Positions 50,486 through 64,000 are shown, counted from the stretch's first letter. The stretch: 64,000 bases of DNA from Pomacea canaliculata (GCF_003073045.1 NC_037594.1:28570737-28634736); one strand, 5' to 3'. The notes: generated from the sequence alone by a model not told the origin. Numbers and translations: made by a program.

Positions 50486-51975
50486 AATGTATTGAGATTA
50501 GGAAGTGAATGATGCCGCCCTAGGTATGGATTGAATAATTGAATAAATACGAGATTTAAAATTCGTTGTTCTTCCCACAAGGCTTAGGGGCATTCCTAAC
50601 CAGATTGGTCTTGAATATTTACACATTAATTTACATAATTATTTTTATAATTGTTCATACTATCATCATGTAAAAAATGCCATGGTCACATTTTGAAGAA
50701 TATCTGTCTTGTTAAGGTATTCAGAGAGGTGTTGCTAGTTTACTCTCATTGTTGAGGTTACATTTACAAGTACAATGAGCAAGCACTCACCTGCCACCCC
50801 AGAAAACACTTCTACCGTCCCATAAAGAGCTTGGCCCATAAAACCCTCACTACTGTTTGTTTAAAAAAAAAATCTAGATAAGCGCGAAGCACCTTGAGTA
50901 AACTTTGTAACACGTACGCACACAATACAGACAGTCTCGAGTAATCAGAGTTCGCTTCTCGCAACTACTTCCTTTGTCAGCCGACTGACAGTCACTCGCA
51001 AACCTTGTGGTAACACCCTTCGGCACTCTACTTACTTACCTTCCACTTCGTTGGAAATTTGTGAAGGTCGGTGGCTCATTAATGCTTCTTCCTTGTAGGA
51101 AGCACTGGATTGTGGACAGAACGTATCACGTGTATCTGACCGGTAATGGCCACATTGAAACATAATAACACGAAGTGAGTTAATTGTCGCCTGGAAGTAG
51201 TTCCTTTTGGATTGTATAGAAAGAGTTATGTTTCAACGAAGACTTATCTCCAAGGGAAGCGACCATCGGTGGAGTCATGCCACCCGCAGGCTGTCATTCC
51301 ATCATTTTGTAGCAAAATGCAACAAGATTGAAAAAAATACCTAATCTAAGACAATGCATAAACAAACTATTGTTGTAATAACTATTAAGAACATTGGGAG
51401 TGATAGTACATCAGGCGTTCATTCTCAAGCAGTTAGACGCATATTTCGCACATGTAGACGTATACAAGTATGTCTATATATTTGTATCGGTCTTTCTATA
51501 GACATATATGGAGTTGAAAGAGAGATATGTAGTGCAAGAGAGTGAAAGAAAGAAGGGGATAGACAAAGTTGGGTTTGTGCTCTCGTGTCAGATCTTTTTT
51601 TTTTTTTAATTTCTTATGCCCCACTCACCTCAACCATCTCACAACTATTGTTCAGCTCTGGTTGAGGGTCAGATCACAACATCTGGCTCAGACCTGAATT
51701 TTATCGTTCGTCCCCCGCACATCCAGCCCTGAGGTCACTGCTCTGACAGGCAGTTATCTTTCTTCCTCACCCAGCCCTCAGCCTCCTCCACAGAACAACC
51801 TCACCTCGTTTCTACATCTTAGTCTGAATTTCCTTTGTTCTTACAGTTATCCGCAGTTTTTTACCTGGGGACCTACTGTCGGTGGTTCTTGTTGCTCGGC
51901 CACAGACGACCCTTGGATTCGGCGTGAGGTGCCCTCAACCCATCCCACCCTACCTCTAACTTGTGCAGACCAGCC

Positions 51976-54900
51976 ATGTGCGGCATCTGGGCCGTGTTTG
52001 GAAGCGATGACGACGTCTCCGTGCAGTGCAACGCCGTCCACCACATCGCGCATCGGGGGCCAGACGCCTTCCGAATCGAGAACATCAACCACCTCCGCAA
52101 CTGCTGCCTGGGCTTCCACCGCCTCGCCATCGTGGACGACATCAGGGGCATGCAGCCAATGCGCCTCTACACCCTGCCCCACATCTGGCTCATCTACAAC
52201 GGCGAGATCTACAACCACACGGGGGTCAGTTCTACACTGGGCCGTAATTAGGAAAGTCCAGGGGCCGTAATTATCTTTGTACCTCAGGATTTTATCCTGT
52301 AAATACCATTCAGTTAGAACAATGCATTTTAGTGGGCTACATGTTATTCTTCATTTCTTTTCAAGCAATCAGCTACAGAGTTATGTGCTAACAGGAGATA
52401 ATACCTAGCTGCTTTCAGTTAGACATCCAGAACTTTCTGTGCACCTACCCAGACCCACTTCCTTGCTGTCTTTGCGACCTGTTGAAGTCCGTCATCCGTG
52501 TCGCAGCTGGACAAGCAGTTCGACCTGTCTGTCAGCACGGAGTGCGATGGCGAGCCCATCATCCACCTGTACTCCATGCTGGGAGCGGAGGAGATGGCCA
52601 AGCAGCTGGACGGAGTCTTCGCCTTCTGCATCCTGGACACCGCCAACCGTCGGGTGGTGCTGGGGCGCGACACCTTCGGGGTCAGACCTCTCTTCCGTCT
52701 GCACACGGACCTCGGCTTCCTCGCCGTCTGCTCTGAGGCCAAAGGTTAGAGAGAATGACAAGAGTTTATCGACGAAGGGTGGATTCTCGATCGTTCTGCT
52801 GTTTGTTTGTTTGTTTGTTTGTTTGTTTGTTTGTTTGTTTGTTTGTTTGTTTGTTTGTTTGTTTGTTTGTTTGTTTGTTTGTTTGTTTGTTTTTTATGTT
52901 TGTTTGTTTGTTTGTTTGTTTGTTTGTTTGTTTGTTTGTTTGTTTGTTTACTTTTTCGTCTCTTGTTTCCTTATTTCGTTTCTTTCTTTTTTTCGTTCTT
53001 TCCTTTTGTCGTGTTTTCGATTCTGAATTTTCCTTCTTTATTCATGAATAGTTCCTTCTTTTTACTTACTCTGTACTAACAAACATGCGTTCTACTGTGG
53101 TGAAGTGGAACATATTATCACTTGTATCGCCCTCTTGTTCATCCTCTATGAAAACGCTTGTCTTGCAAACACGCAGGGGACAAAATGTAGGCGCACGTGC
53201 TGTTATCTGTTCTGCTGCCAGACTACGAAAACATTTTTTAATGCCTTTAAGAGTTCAGGAGATCACTACAGACCTGATAAAGATGGCTGTTTCACACTGT
53301 CAGGTGTACTTTTATACCCTGGATGTTATCTTTGTCGCTTTCTAACATTAAGTTTAATCTATTTTTTTTCTCTTGCAAAATAAAAGGCCACATTACAATC
53401 TTTGAGTAGAAAAAGTACATTTCACTGATCATTGTTTAAAAAGAAACTTATTTCGCTTTCAATGGGTGGGAGCGAGTGATGAAATTTATTTGAACTACAA
53501 AGTGAATTTACTGTAAAGTTGATTCTTTAAAATAAAAATTGTCTTGCATCGTCATCTCCAAGAGAAAAGTCTCACTCAGAGAAAGAGCGCTGACTGTATT
53601 AAGAATGCCATCATCATCATTCATCGTCATCATCATCATCATCATCATCATCACGTTCATATACAACAAACGCAATGCACCGCACGATACAATATACAAT
53701 AAAAGAATGAGAGGCACAGACCCTGAAAGAATAAATATGAGTATCGATGCTGGAAAGATTTGACGAAGAAACAATTAATTTTTGCCGCGATTAAAACCAC
53801 GTTTTCCCAAGTCAGCAGCACTGTTCCAGGGTGTAAACTTCTCGAATGTTTTCAGGGTTGTTTGGCCTGTCTCACTCCCTAACCGATGAGGACGCCACCA
53901 TCGAGCCGTTTCCTCCAGGTCACGTGGAAGTCTACGACCTTGACCATATGGGTCGCGCTTTTCTGAAGAGCCGGACCCGCTTCAACAGTCCAGGACAAAC
54001 TCCCTTGTACAAGACTATGGAGGTGAAAATGGGTAAGTATACAGACCCCCTTCTGTACAAGACCCTGCAAGTGAAAGTGTGTAAGTATACAGACCCCCTT
54101 GGACAAGACCCTGGAGGTAAAAGTGTAATGGCAGTCAGGTTAGAAGGACATCAGTTTGCTGCAGGCAGTATCAGAATTGAATTATCTTGCAGCAAGCGAT
54201 CTTTGCCCCAGTCTTAGAGATTTTCTGGTTCAGTTTATTTATATGGTGAAATCGGATGGTGGGATGGTTCGTTAGTCTGGTTGGTTGAAGTGTCTGTTAG
54301 TCCATGGCGAAGTCTGATAGAGGCGTTTGTTCCAGTTGACGACATCAAGAAAAACATTCGATTGCTTTTCGAGGCTGCAGTGAAAAAACGACTGATGTCA
54401 GAACGGAGGATAGGATGCTTGCTTTCAGGTAAGATTTATCGGTGAGACGAAAACACTGTTATTTATAATTACCCTTTAAAGGGCAACACGAGCGCTTGAG
54501 CTAAAATTGTTTGAAATAAAGCAAAAAGTGTCACGAAAACATAGTCGGCGATATTTTATGACGAAGAGGCACGAGAAATATTTTACTAATCACACCTGGA
54601 TTTTTTCGAGAAAACAGGAAGTGGCGAAAAGGTAGTATTTCTAAAAATAACGTAGTCTGCATGAACTGACTTCAAAGAGGAAAGATACAATCTTCACTAA
54701 AAGACTAGGACACAATGTTCTACTAGAAGCCAAACTACAAATCAACCTCTGGCTCGTCCCAATTAGCATACACTCCACTTCCATCTTTCATTAGACTTTC
54801 ATCTTGAGATTTGAAGACAATTCGTTGTTCTGCTCAGGCGGCTTGGACTCCAGCTTGGTCGCAGCCACCCTGGTGAAGCTGTCTAAAGAGATTGGCGTCA

Positions 54901-57900
54901 CCTACCCGATTCAGACCTTCGCAACTGGCATGGAAGGCAGCCCGGACCTGGCAGCTGCTCGCAAGGTTCTATGCTTTGAATTTGTCAGGTTATTGTAAAA
55001 TATTGTCAGATTATTTTAAAACTAGAGACCATCCTGATCGAGAAATCCTCACTCACCTGCTCATCTCCTGCTGTAAACAAGCAAGTAAATACATCGGGAG
55101 AAGGTAAATAACAGCAAGGTGTAGACAGTGAAAGTGAAATCAGAGGAGATGTGGGCACCACGAACCAGATGCTCAAAAAGAGGAAACAAGGAAAAAGTAA
55201 ATTGTTTGGTATTGTGAATGAAGCTGCCCTGATGACTGTGGACATCAGCAATGACTTCAACTATCGTAGGACACCGACCTGACAAATTTTTAAGTATTTA
55301 TAATATGTATATTTTAAGTGGTTTGCTAAAGTAAGTTGTTAAGAATGAATCCGTTTTCCCTCGCCACAGACCCACTTATGTAATAAGAATAAGAATATAA
55401 TAAGAAATTTAGGTAGGAAAAAATTCTTAAATAATCCTTCTGTCCCAAAGTACCTCCTACCCCAGAAAAATACCCATGTGAAGGGCAGATGAAAGAAGCA
55501 GCCGGCGGTCAGTAAAGTGGTAAGTGCTGACAAGAAATACTATTTTAGGCGTCTCGGTCAATTTTAAAGTAATAGTCAATGTATAGGAGGCACCGTGGTG
55601 GCTGGGAAGATGGAGAGTAAATTTTGTTTAAAGGTGATGAGTTGTCATCGTGTCGGCCGCAAGGGGAGTTCATCTGGCTGAGAAATAACGAGGTACGAGG
55701 CAACCTGGTAGCAAGGGAGCGCACTCACTGTAGGGGACGAATTCTCTGAGGGATCACAGTAGGCAAAAGGACGGAGGAACAGAGATATGGCATGAAAGTG
55801 TTGAAAAGAACAAGAAATGAAAGTGTAGGTAGAGAGTTACATTAGATGATCACTAAATTAAGCCTGTTCCGACTTCACAAACTGAGGTTGTCAGCTCATT
55901 CATGGCGATATCTCAAGCCTGCACGAAAGAAGTACATTTTATCATTTTTTTTCTTGTTTTTGTTCTTTCTTTTTTGGCAACCGTCCACATGGATGTAGAC
56001 CGCATGGCACGAGAATATCATTGAGCAAATCAGGCAAAACAGTCACGTGTTTTTTTTCTGTTTATTTTGTCAGCAACAAGGTCAGACAAAGGAAACAGCA
56101 CAGAGTTACGGCTATGCAATAAATTATTTAATAAATTTGTTTCATGTTCAAAGACCTCGAAACAGTCTCATGTCCACTGGTTGCTAAACAAGAACCAAAC
56201 AGCAATGCTACTGATCCTCACTGCTCATTTGTTCGTTCTTAATGATCTGTTAGTCCGCAGAAACTTTTTAAAAAAATCATTGTAAGGACACTATTTAAAA
56301 TAAATAAATTATAGGGCAGGCTTTTTTATTCCTAGACTCGTTAACCCATCATTAATTGCACCTGATGCAATTTACTCAGTGTTTCGATGCTCAGAAGCGA
56401 AGAGCAAAGACAGCGACATAGTTATTTCCCTTTTCGTCCTAAAGAGAAGGAGGGAAAAGAGGAACAGGTAAATGTAATAATTAACATCAGGATGTGAGAA
56501 TCAAAATATTTTTATTCACAGATTGTATTTAAAGTTGCTTCTTGTCATTAACGATTAGTTATACATCACGAGTTGCACTATTGCCAACAGCAGGAGAAGC
56601 GCTAGTCTTAGCAAACAGCGATAGTTACAGAATGAAGAATAACAACTAATGATTGCAAGAACAGTGGGAAAATAATGAACAAACGTAAGAACAAAAAAAA
56701 AAAACTCACAAAACTCCAAAAAACAAAAAAAAAACAAAAAAAACACACACACACAAAAAAAAACAAACAAATGAACGAACACATGAACAAACGAGTGAAA
56801 GATAGTGACGAATGAACAGGTTTAAAATACTCAGTAAATTTGTACTTAGCCACCATCGGTATATCCTCTAGCAAGCTGAATCAGACAATGAAAGATTGCA
56901 GCAAGTTTAATGACTGACATCAAACTCGACCCTCCCTCCTCCACCCCCGTGCCGACTTGCCTGAAACCGTTAGAACAGATCCTCCCTACCCAATCTGTGA
57001 ACAGCGGAAAAAGACTGTTATCAACAGTGAGCCTCCCCTTGTTTGGGCTTTGTCTGGTGCACGTCAGACCGGAAGAGCCCGCAGGAGCTCACAGGCGGGG
57101 CGGGTCGACTTACATAAGCTTGACAAGGGGACTGACAGAGTTTTGTCCCTTTGCTTCCTTTGCTGTGCGGCAGCTTCGAAGCCGGCAACTCTTCCCTGGC
57201 GGTGGTTTCCAGAGTCTGGACACGGAAAATGTAGATAATTATGGGGTGGAGGGAAGGTGAGGAGGCGGCGACCAGAAAGATGTAGAGGGGTAAGGGGAGA
57301 GAAGACGTTTGCCTAGTTATCTCCCTTGAAGCCAACGGCGAAGTAGCGACGACACCGGACATCCTCTCTCTTTTCTATAGAACAGTACAGTTGTATCTAT
57401 GATTATGTTTCATATTGTAGTTTATTTTTTACAGATTTTTTCACATTTTTAAATCTCCAATATATCACGATGATAATGATGTTAATGATGGAGGCTGTGG
57501 TTCACTTTCTCCTTGCAATGGGGTCAGGCCTACTCAAGAGCTTTCTTTTTTTTTTTTCTTTCTTTAAACTAATTTCGTTGCTCATGAAGCACAATCATCT
57601 TAAACGTCAAAGAGTAAAATTATTTAGGTTTTTTTTTTTTATCTTTCTCAGAATTTTATTGTTGAATTTGTATTGGACTCTTTTTGTCTCTCGTTGTCTG
57701 CTTCTGTCCGTGTCTCTGTCTGCGGCCTTCTTTAACACTCAGTGTCTCTCTTAAGTGCTACTAGGTTTTCAGGTATATTTCATTGTGACTTAAACACGTG
57801 CACAACCATTTTAATTGTTGCACATGTGATGATTAAAATATTTGTTTTCTATATACGACTTTCTGTCTCTCAGTGTCTGGCTCTCACCTTCCTCTCTTGA

Positions 57901-60900
57901 GACGCTCCTGTTGAAATAAATTAAAAAATCCTTGCTCTGATTTCTTTTAATGTGGTCTTTAATAATCTTTCCGGCTGGTGACTGTCGTCCCTAATGCAGT
58001 CTCTTGTTCCAGGTTGCCGACTACCTGGGCACAGAGCACCACGAAGTGATATTCACACCTGAAGAGGGCCTGGAAGCTATTCCTAGTGTCGTCTATCATC
58101 TGGAAAGCTATGACATCACCAGTGTGCGGGCTTCCGTAGGTACGAAGAACACACAAAAATAACAAACCTTGCATGAAACACTTTCCACGGGCTTTGTCTA
58201 CTCTCGCAAGTTATTACTGAGTATTTCTCACACCTTCTATCCTATTATGTAATATTTGTTTTTGTCATTTGCTCTGTCCCATTCTAATAAGTTTCACACA
58301 TACTCTCTGCGAGTCTCTCAAGTCATTATTGAGAATGTCTCACAAACTCTGTGCGGGTCTGACGAGTCGTTATTGCCATTTAGCGTGTCTTGTTTGTGCT
58401 TGCGCAGTTTGGGATTTGGAAAAAAAGCTATTTTGTTCTGAGCTCCTCAAAAATCGTATATAAAAACAAGTTTTGCATTCTTGTGAACCGTCCTTTATCG
58501 ACTGAATTTATAGAATCTGTTAATACATGCTGGGTTAAAAGTGTTGTTTGTTAGTCAAACCGTATCCAGCAGCGTGTCTTGTCCTTCTTACGTGCACCGA
58601 CGACTCACGTGACTGTCGCAGCAATGTTCCTGGTCAGCCGCTACATCAAGCAGAAGACCGACACCACGGTGGTGCTTTCTGGTGAAGGATCCGACGAGGT
58701 GGCGCAGGGTTACATTTACTTCCACAAGGCGCCCTCCGCCGGTGATGCCCACTCCGAGAGCTTGCGCCTGCTCGAGGACCTCTACCTCTATGACGTCCTG
58801 CGAGGGGACAGAACTACATCCGCTTGGGGGTACGATACAAATTGTGTGTGTGAGATAAATATTTATGTAGCTCATTAACACAACAGTAAATATTTTTTAT
58901 CACTAGCTATATACAGTAGAATGGTTTGACTCTTCAGTATGTGATCACAGAAAATCAGAACTACTGTTCTTAGAAAGGAGTGACTGAAGTTCACTGCCAC
59001 TATGCGTCTCTCCTACTGGTAACACAGTCTTAAGTTTGATTACTTTAGATAATTGACAAAATCGTCGAGCTTACTGTTAGCCGGCTTTCTGATGCCTACC
59101 TCCTGTTCTGCTTATGTCCAATATCTGTCCAACATCTATCCAGTAGAATCGGTTTCGTGGCACGAGGCTTGAGATAAACCCTCGTCTCAGAGTCTCGCTA
59201 GACGGGGAGGGTTGGGAAGTTTAAAGGTCAGGTCTACAATGGAGGCTGGCAGTGCTGGTCGCAGGTGTGTCAATAAAGGGCGTCGGCACGGTGTCCATCT
59301 GTCGTCTGCCTGTAAACTAGAACATCGGATGGAACACTTCTCCCAGGCCGCCATCATTTACAAGGGGCAAACCTGAACCGTGGAGCTGATTCGAGAAAGT
59401 GTGGTTGCTGTAAAATTATAGAGTGGCGATCACAGAGGATTCTGGGCGTGAAGACTTTGTCTCAGTTCAGGTCAAAGCTGACTAAAACTCGACAAAGTTT
59501 TTAAACATTGTGTTCAGCTTTACAGCATCCATTCCTCAATAGGACATGGATTCGTATTCGTCTGCGGATACTGTTAACCCTTCAAAGAACTGATGATTAT
59601 TCATCATGACATCAAATTTGTTAACTTTTTAATTAAATTAGCATCTAAACCAACATCTCTGTGCACATGCGTACATCTGACATCTTGTGACACGTGTGCA
59701 GGCTGGAGATCCGGGTGCCTTTCCTGGACCACAGGTTCACCAGCTATTACCTGTCGCTCCCACCCGAGCTGCGTCTGCCGCAGGATGGCGTGGAGAAGCA
59801 CCTGCTCCGCTCGGCCTTTGACGACGGTTCCTTGTTGCCTAGCGACATCCTATGGCGACCCAAGGAGGCCTTCAGCGACGGGGTTTCATCCCTCAGGCGC
59901 TCGTGGTTCAAAGTCATCCAAGATTTCTGCGAGGAGCAGGTGAGCGCGAGAGGACCACCTACATTTCTTACCTTTTGTTTTGTTTTCATTTGTTTGGATT
60001 ATTGTTTTTTTTTGTTTGTTGTTGTTGTTTGTTTTTTGTTTTGTTTTTGTTTTGTTTGGCTTGGTTGTTTTTTTTTGTTTTTGTTTTTTTTGGGGTTTTT
60101 TTTGTTGTTGTTGTATTTTAATTGTGGCTGTCTCCTTATATTGAAAATTTTAGTACAGGAGTGGGAACAGTGAAAGCTTTATGACAGTAAATGAAATGTG
60201 TTTGTAATACAGTCTGACATATTTACGGCTCCTGACCATACAGACTTTCGAAGGGTTTGCTGGAAAAAAAGAGCCTTTAACTTTCAGTTCATTAACTTTA
60301 AGAAGAATTTTCCAGCCTTAATTTACAGCATTGTTCTATCCAACTTAACACCCTCGTCTACTAAAGAAAGGAATAAAACAGCTTCAGTCCATACGGCAAC
60401 CACTTTCAGCGTCTCCGGCGAAACTAAGACATTGAAGACGATTTTTAAATCTTAAAGGTAGTGAGAGGGACTGTCTAACTCTCTTTCACACCAAACCCAG
60501 CAATTTCTTTCCCTCCCTGAAATGATGTGTTACCAGAATAAAGTGGTGGCATGCACGGACAGTATGCAGTCCTAGAATTTGGCCGAGTGAGCCACTCCTT
60601 TCCTGCCTCCTCGCCTTCCTTGTCATCTGCGATCTGTCCGTCCACGCCCATAATGCAACTCAAGATGGCATTACTGCCTGAACTCAGGCGTAATGAGAGG
60701 AGAATAATTGTAAGAAAAAGGAGGTGAGAGGGGCTGACTAGCTTACATTAACGCTGCTCTTACTGCGGCACTAAAGCCGTCATTTCGCATCAGTGATCCC
60801 CATTTTTTTTCTTTTAAAGGTTGGGAAATGTTTCAAGATTGACTTCAAATGATTTTCTTCACAAATGACGATTCTTACTGAAATGAATACGGAGTCCTAA

Positions 60901-61694
60901 AAACAGAAAAATAAGAAATATTACAGGCGATATGAAGCTCAACTTTCAACTAATTGCGGGTTGATTTTGAACTCCGAGCCTCGGTATTTTTTTTTTTTCT
61001 TTTTCCTTGTGCATGTCTGTAGTTTTATCCGTTCCCTTGCCCTTCCATCCTTCCCCTTTTGTTACACCAATCCTCCTCCTCCCCCACCACCACCACCACC
61101 ACCACCTTGCCTCCTCTCTGTTGTAGACTAGAATGTAAAGCCTACGTGCCCTCTGTTAATTATTCTGGAATCACAGGAGGCAAGCAGGGGGCGCCGTGTG
61201 ACCGGGGGTTCAAGGAAGACAAACGCCGCTGACGAGGCAAAAGAAAAGTAAGCGTCCTTCACTTGCCCGCTCTGCACTTCCATCATTATTTAAAAAATGA
61301 ATGAGCTGGAGTCAATACCCTGTAGTCATTATCACAGTCTTTGCGCTGACAAGCCGGCTGGAGACGAAAAGGCAGACAGCGATGGAGGACTAACTATCGG
61401 AGGATGTGGGGAGAGCGTACAGACGCGACTACCTCCTCTCCCACACCCACACCCCCGACACCCACCGACCAAATCCCTAACCGCTTATAACAGAGACTGT
61501 AACGGACATTTTAACGGTCTGTTTCGGCCGTTCGCTAGAATGAAAGATTGATGCCAGACTCGAATGTGGAGTACTAGCGGGTTCCCATACCCCTTAAATC
61601 TCTTCTTACATATTTGTTTCCAGAAAATAATTGTTCTCTTAAGATGATTCCAGAAATATGCCTTCATTCTTTGCCATCCTCCTCCTCCTCCTCC

Positions 61695-61736
<42 letters not shown>

Positions 61737-64000
61737 ATGTCCACCAGTTTGCGTGTCAGTATCAAAGGAACCGTTCAGGATACATATACTCCACCATCCC
61801 CCCCAAGAGACTCTAAACACCACGTCTATGAAACGGTGTGGCTAACACAACGAAAGATTGGTCGGCCGAGCTTTAAGGATGAGACGAGGGGACGAAGGGA
61901 CGAGGTGACGTGGACACGACACCGGCAGCCGAGAGATCACGAGGGACGTGTGTATCGACTTGATGGGACGCTGGAGATGCATTAGCGGGATTACCATTAC
62001 CCCCTCGCGCCACTTTTGAAGAGGGCTTTTCAGGTAATGATAAGCCTGGCCACGTGCGAGGGTCGGCGTCTTCGTTGCCACCCGCTAAGCCGCTGGGATG
62101 CCGTCGAACCGTCCGTCCACACAGACACCCGCTTTTTTTCCAGACTGGAAGCCCTATTAGACGGCTCATGTGCAGCTTTTGTGCATCTCTCTCTTCACTA
62201 GGATGCTGATGATGCTCGGGATTTGTCTGGGTTTCATTTCCTTCTAGAGACGACTGGAGGGTTGTATTGGAGGAAACGGCTTTATGCACCGAGTTTATGG
62301 TAGACGACAGGAGCTAGACTGCATCTATTCCCTTGTCCTACAAATAACACAGTTGTAGGTTTGAGGAATCCCCTTGAATGAGAAGGACCTTCCTTTTCTG
62401 GCTGTCTGTTTTCATTGGTCTGAAAAAATCCTAAATTTTGTATTTGAAAGTTTTCTTGGGTCCCCAACATTCATTCATAAATGCTCCACATAACCAGGGA
62501 CGATTTGTAGGAAGGAGGAAAAATATAATAATTTTATAATATAACTATCACTTTAGTTATGTTAGCTCTATAACTAAGTTCTACTCTCCTTCCCCATTTT
62601 GTCTTCTTACTCACGTGGTATAGTCGTTCGTTTCAATAGTCGTTCAGAAATGAATACTCTCCGCTCCACCACAGACGAACACTTGAAAGCAGGATACAGA
62701 AGTACATGTTCGTTCGTGAAACAAAATACAGAATTAATTCATTGTCCTAATGTACTCCTTGTGTATGAGGTATCAACTGCACTTACAGCATCACGAACAC
62801 ATTAACCCTTTTATCCCAATGTGGTTGATCTAAAAATACCCGGCTGTGCTGCGGGTCCAGTTACATGGCAAGATTCTTGCTTCTCACCTTTGGTTTGCCC
62901 ATCGCCCTCGGCCACGTCTCCCTCCCACACCTCAGCAATGGCGTGCGTGACCGGCAAGTGGAGGAGAGGCGGGGTGTTGCAGCTGCCATTTTCCATGCCA
63001 GCGAGATTTATGCGTGCGTGTAGCCCGAGCAGGCAGGGAGAGAAAGGCTGTCAAGAGCTCAAGTCGAGAAATTACCCGTGAAATGTTCAATCAGCATAAT
63101 AAAGGACGTGAAGGCAGTTGGGCATCAGCGCGGGAATCTGGGCTGGAGAGCTTGTGGAAGGGTCGTCGGCCCCTGTCTGAGATTTCTGCCGGTCGTGTGT
63201 CATGCGTGCGCACTCGCACGTGTGTGTATGTGTGTGTGTGAGAGAAAAAGGAAGGATGGGTTGATGGGATAACACCTTCAGCAAGTTTTCCCAAACTGTC
63301 ATTGTTATTGGGCAAGAAAAATTAAAGAAAGATAAAGATGTTTATGTTTAAATTAGAAAAAAAGGTAGAAAAATCGAAGCGAATGAAAGGGATCGAATTC
63401 TGATACTTTTACTAGCCATCACACTAATCAGTATTCCAGAGATGACTACAAACCTGGGTGGAAGGGTAGATCCACTGGCTGGTATATTTCTTCTGTTTCA
63501 TTTAGTGTTCCAGAATTTCAGGAGCGAAAAACACAACATTTCTCTCAAGTGTTTCTCTGAACATTTTCGACAGACTCTGTATCAAGAACCACGCGCGCTC
63601 ACCCTCTCTGTCCAGTTCTTGTTTGTGGTTATGGATGGCAGCTGAACTCAGGGCCTGGAGCATCAAAACAGTTTATAGTACCGCGTGCTCGTGAACTAAA
63701 ATATAATGTTGCTATTGCTTTCTGAGGGACAGGAGATACAGAGAGATATCTGGGAAATGCACGTGTGTCAGCAGCAGACGCTCTGTGTGAGCAATAGTAC
63801 AGGTCACAGGTCATAGGTCACGCGCGCAGTGGGCGAGGGGAGTGACGACAAGTAAGAAAGCTTCAAGAGAACCTTGTCTTCCTATAACCTGGATAAGTGG
63901 TTTGTCTTGGTTTGTCTCTCTCTCTTCATCGCCGTCTTTCCTCCTTCTCTCTCTTTACCATTCTGTCCTCTCTGTTTGAGTTTTGTTTGTGCTCATCTGC
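51976..64000 (+). CDS. ASNS: Asparagine synthetase (glutamine-hydrolysing), 3' end outside window
   Basis: This cytosolic enzyme makes asparagine from aspartate, glutamine and ATP. Exons seen: 51976-52224, 52507-52744, 53856-54032, 54336-54428, 54838-54965, 58013-58139, 58622-58829 and 59702-59939. All are in phase, giving 486 codons against about 561 in human. The N-terminal glutaminase domain has the nucleophile Cys2 (MCGIW), [25 protein letters not shown] and [12 protein letters not shown]. The synthetase domain has the PPi loop [35 protein letters not shown] and [12 protein letters not shown]. The last roughly 70 residues (after CEEQ) were not found by 64000, so intron 8 is over 4 kb or the end is missing. 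At the exon 7/8 border the enzyme reads SAWG where human has AAHG; as I recall, bacterial AsnB has SAWG. Start: ATG 7 bp after acceptor ttgtgcag, so a 5' UTR exon lies upstream. CDS continues past the window end. Confidence 0.96.
52801..52947 (+). repeat. (TTTG)n microsatellite in ASNS intron 2
   Basis: About 147 bp of GTTT units with one TTTTTATG interruption, on the same strand and with the same motif as at 19.7 kb. Confidence 0.95.
53609..53652 (+). repeat. (ATC)n microsatellite
   Basis: ATC repeats with GTC variants in ASNS intron 2. Confidence 0.9.
54005..54120 (+). repeat. Tandem duplication across the ASNS exon 3 donor
   Basis: A 48-bp unit that includes the last exon 3 codons and the donor GTAAGTATACAGACCCCC is repeated (second unit from about 54053), and a diverged partial third copy follows (about 54100). 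The second unit keeps an intact GTAAGT (54081). Using it would extend exon 3 by exactly 48 nt and insert 16 in-frame residues beginning [10 protein letters not shown]. Confidence 0.85.
54966..58012 (+). other. ASNS intron 5
   Basis: A 3 kb intron with an A-rich tract (56690-56770). No exon of another gene was supported on either strand. Confidence 0.7.
59940..64000 (+). other. Presumed ASNS intron 8 to window end
   Basis: Begins with a T/G-rich tract (60000-60118). Later holds (TCC)n-(TCA)n at 61677-61736 and a GT run near 63217-63242. The missing ASNS C-terminal exons were searched for in all plus frames and not seen. Confidence 0.6.
61677..61736 (+). repeat. (TCC)n-(TCA)n compound microsatellite
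   Basis: TCC units followed by about 14 TCA units. One frame reads as a polyserine run inside a 123-codon frame, which I regard as an artefact. Confidence 0.9.

Noticed and set aside
61614-61985. 123-codon frame with a polyserine run
   Set aside because: It depends on the (TCC)n-(TCA)n repeat; the remainder shows no known domain.

Overview
The window looks like nuclear DNA of a mollusc, probably a gastropod. Genes are split by short GT-AG exons and long AT-rich introns, and microsatellites are abundant ((ACTC)n, (GT)n, (TTTG)n, (ATC)n). One gene encodes a PKYMDT neuropeptide precursor, a family I know only from molluscs. Exons were assembled by eye from open frames, splice consensus and phase; nothing was checked by alignment or transcripts.

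Layout: 1-13.2 kb holds repeats and no confident coding exon, with a weak promoter-like block and possible non-coding first exon near 3.47-3.69 kb. At 13.27-22.65 kb (+) lies the three-exon PKYMDT precursor gene. 22.7-29.8 kb is mostly gene-free. At 29.9-35.3 kb (+) there is a probable three-exon gene for a 117-residue protein I do not recognise, with an NRF1-type palindrome just upstream. At 35.7-39.0 kb (-) lies a complete eight-exon SNF8/VPS22 gene (ESCRT-II subunit), tail to tail with the previous gene. At 40.6-43.0 kb (-) is a six-exon gene of unknown function (314 residues), head to head with a 43.2-48.2 kb (+) gene of unknown function (two membrane helices, coiled coil, glutamine-rich tail). 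The roughly 240 bp between their start codons contains three CRE-type sites. At 49.45-49.86 kb is an E-box/bZIP site cluster including a C/EBP-ATF amino-acid-response motif. It lies about 2.1 kb upstream of the asparagine synthetase (ASNS) start and is a plausible ASNS promoter. ASNS runs from 51.98 kb to beyond the window; eight coding exons (486 codons) are visible and the last roughly 70 residues are not. A small minus-strand open frame at 50.27-50.49 kb may be a nested gene.

The most unusual pattern is tandem duplication of splice sites. The PKYMDT gene has three donors in a row after exon 2 and four near-identical 26-bp acceptor units before exon 3. ASNS has a 48-bp duplication across the exon 3 donor that would allow a frame-preserving 16-residue insertion. 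The genes do not form one pathway: they cover neuropeptide signalling, endosomal sorting, amino-acid synthesis and three unknowns.
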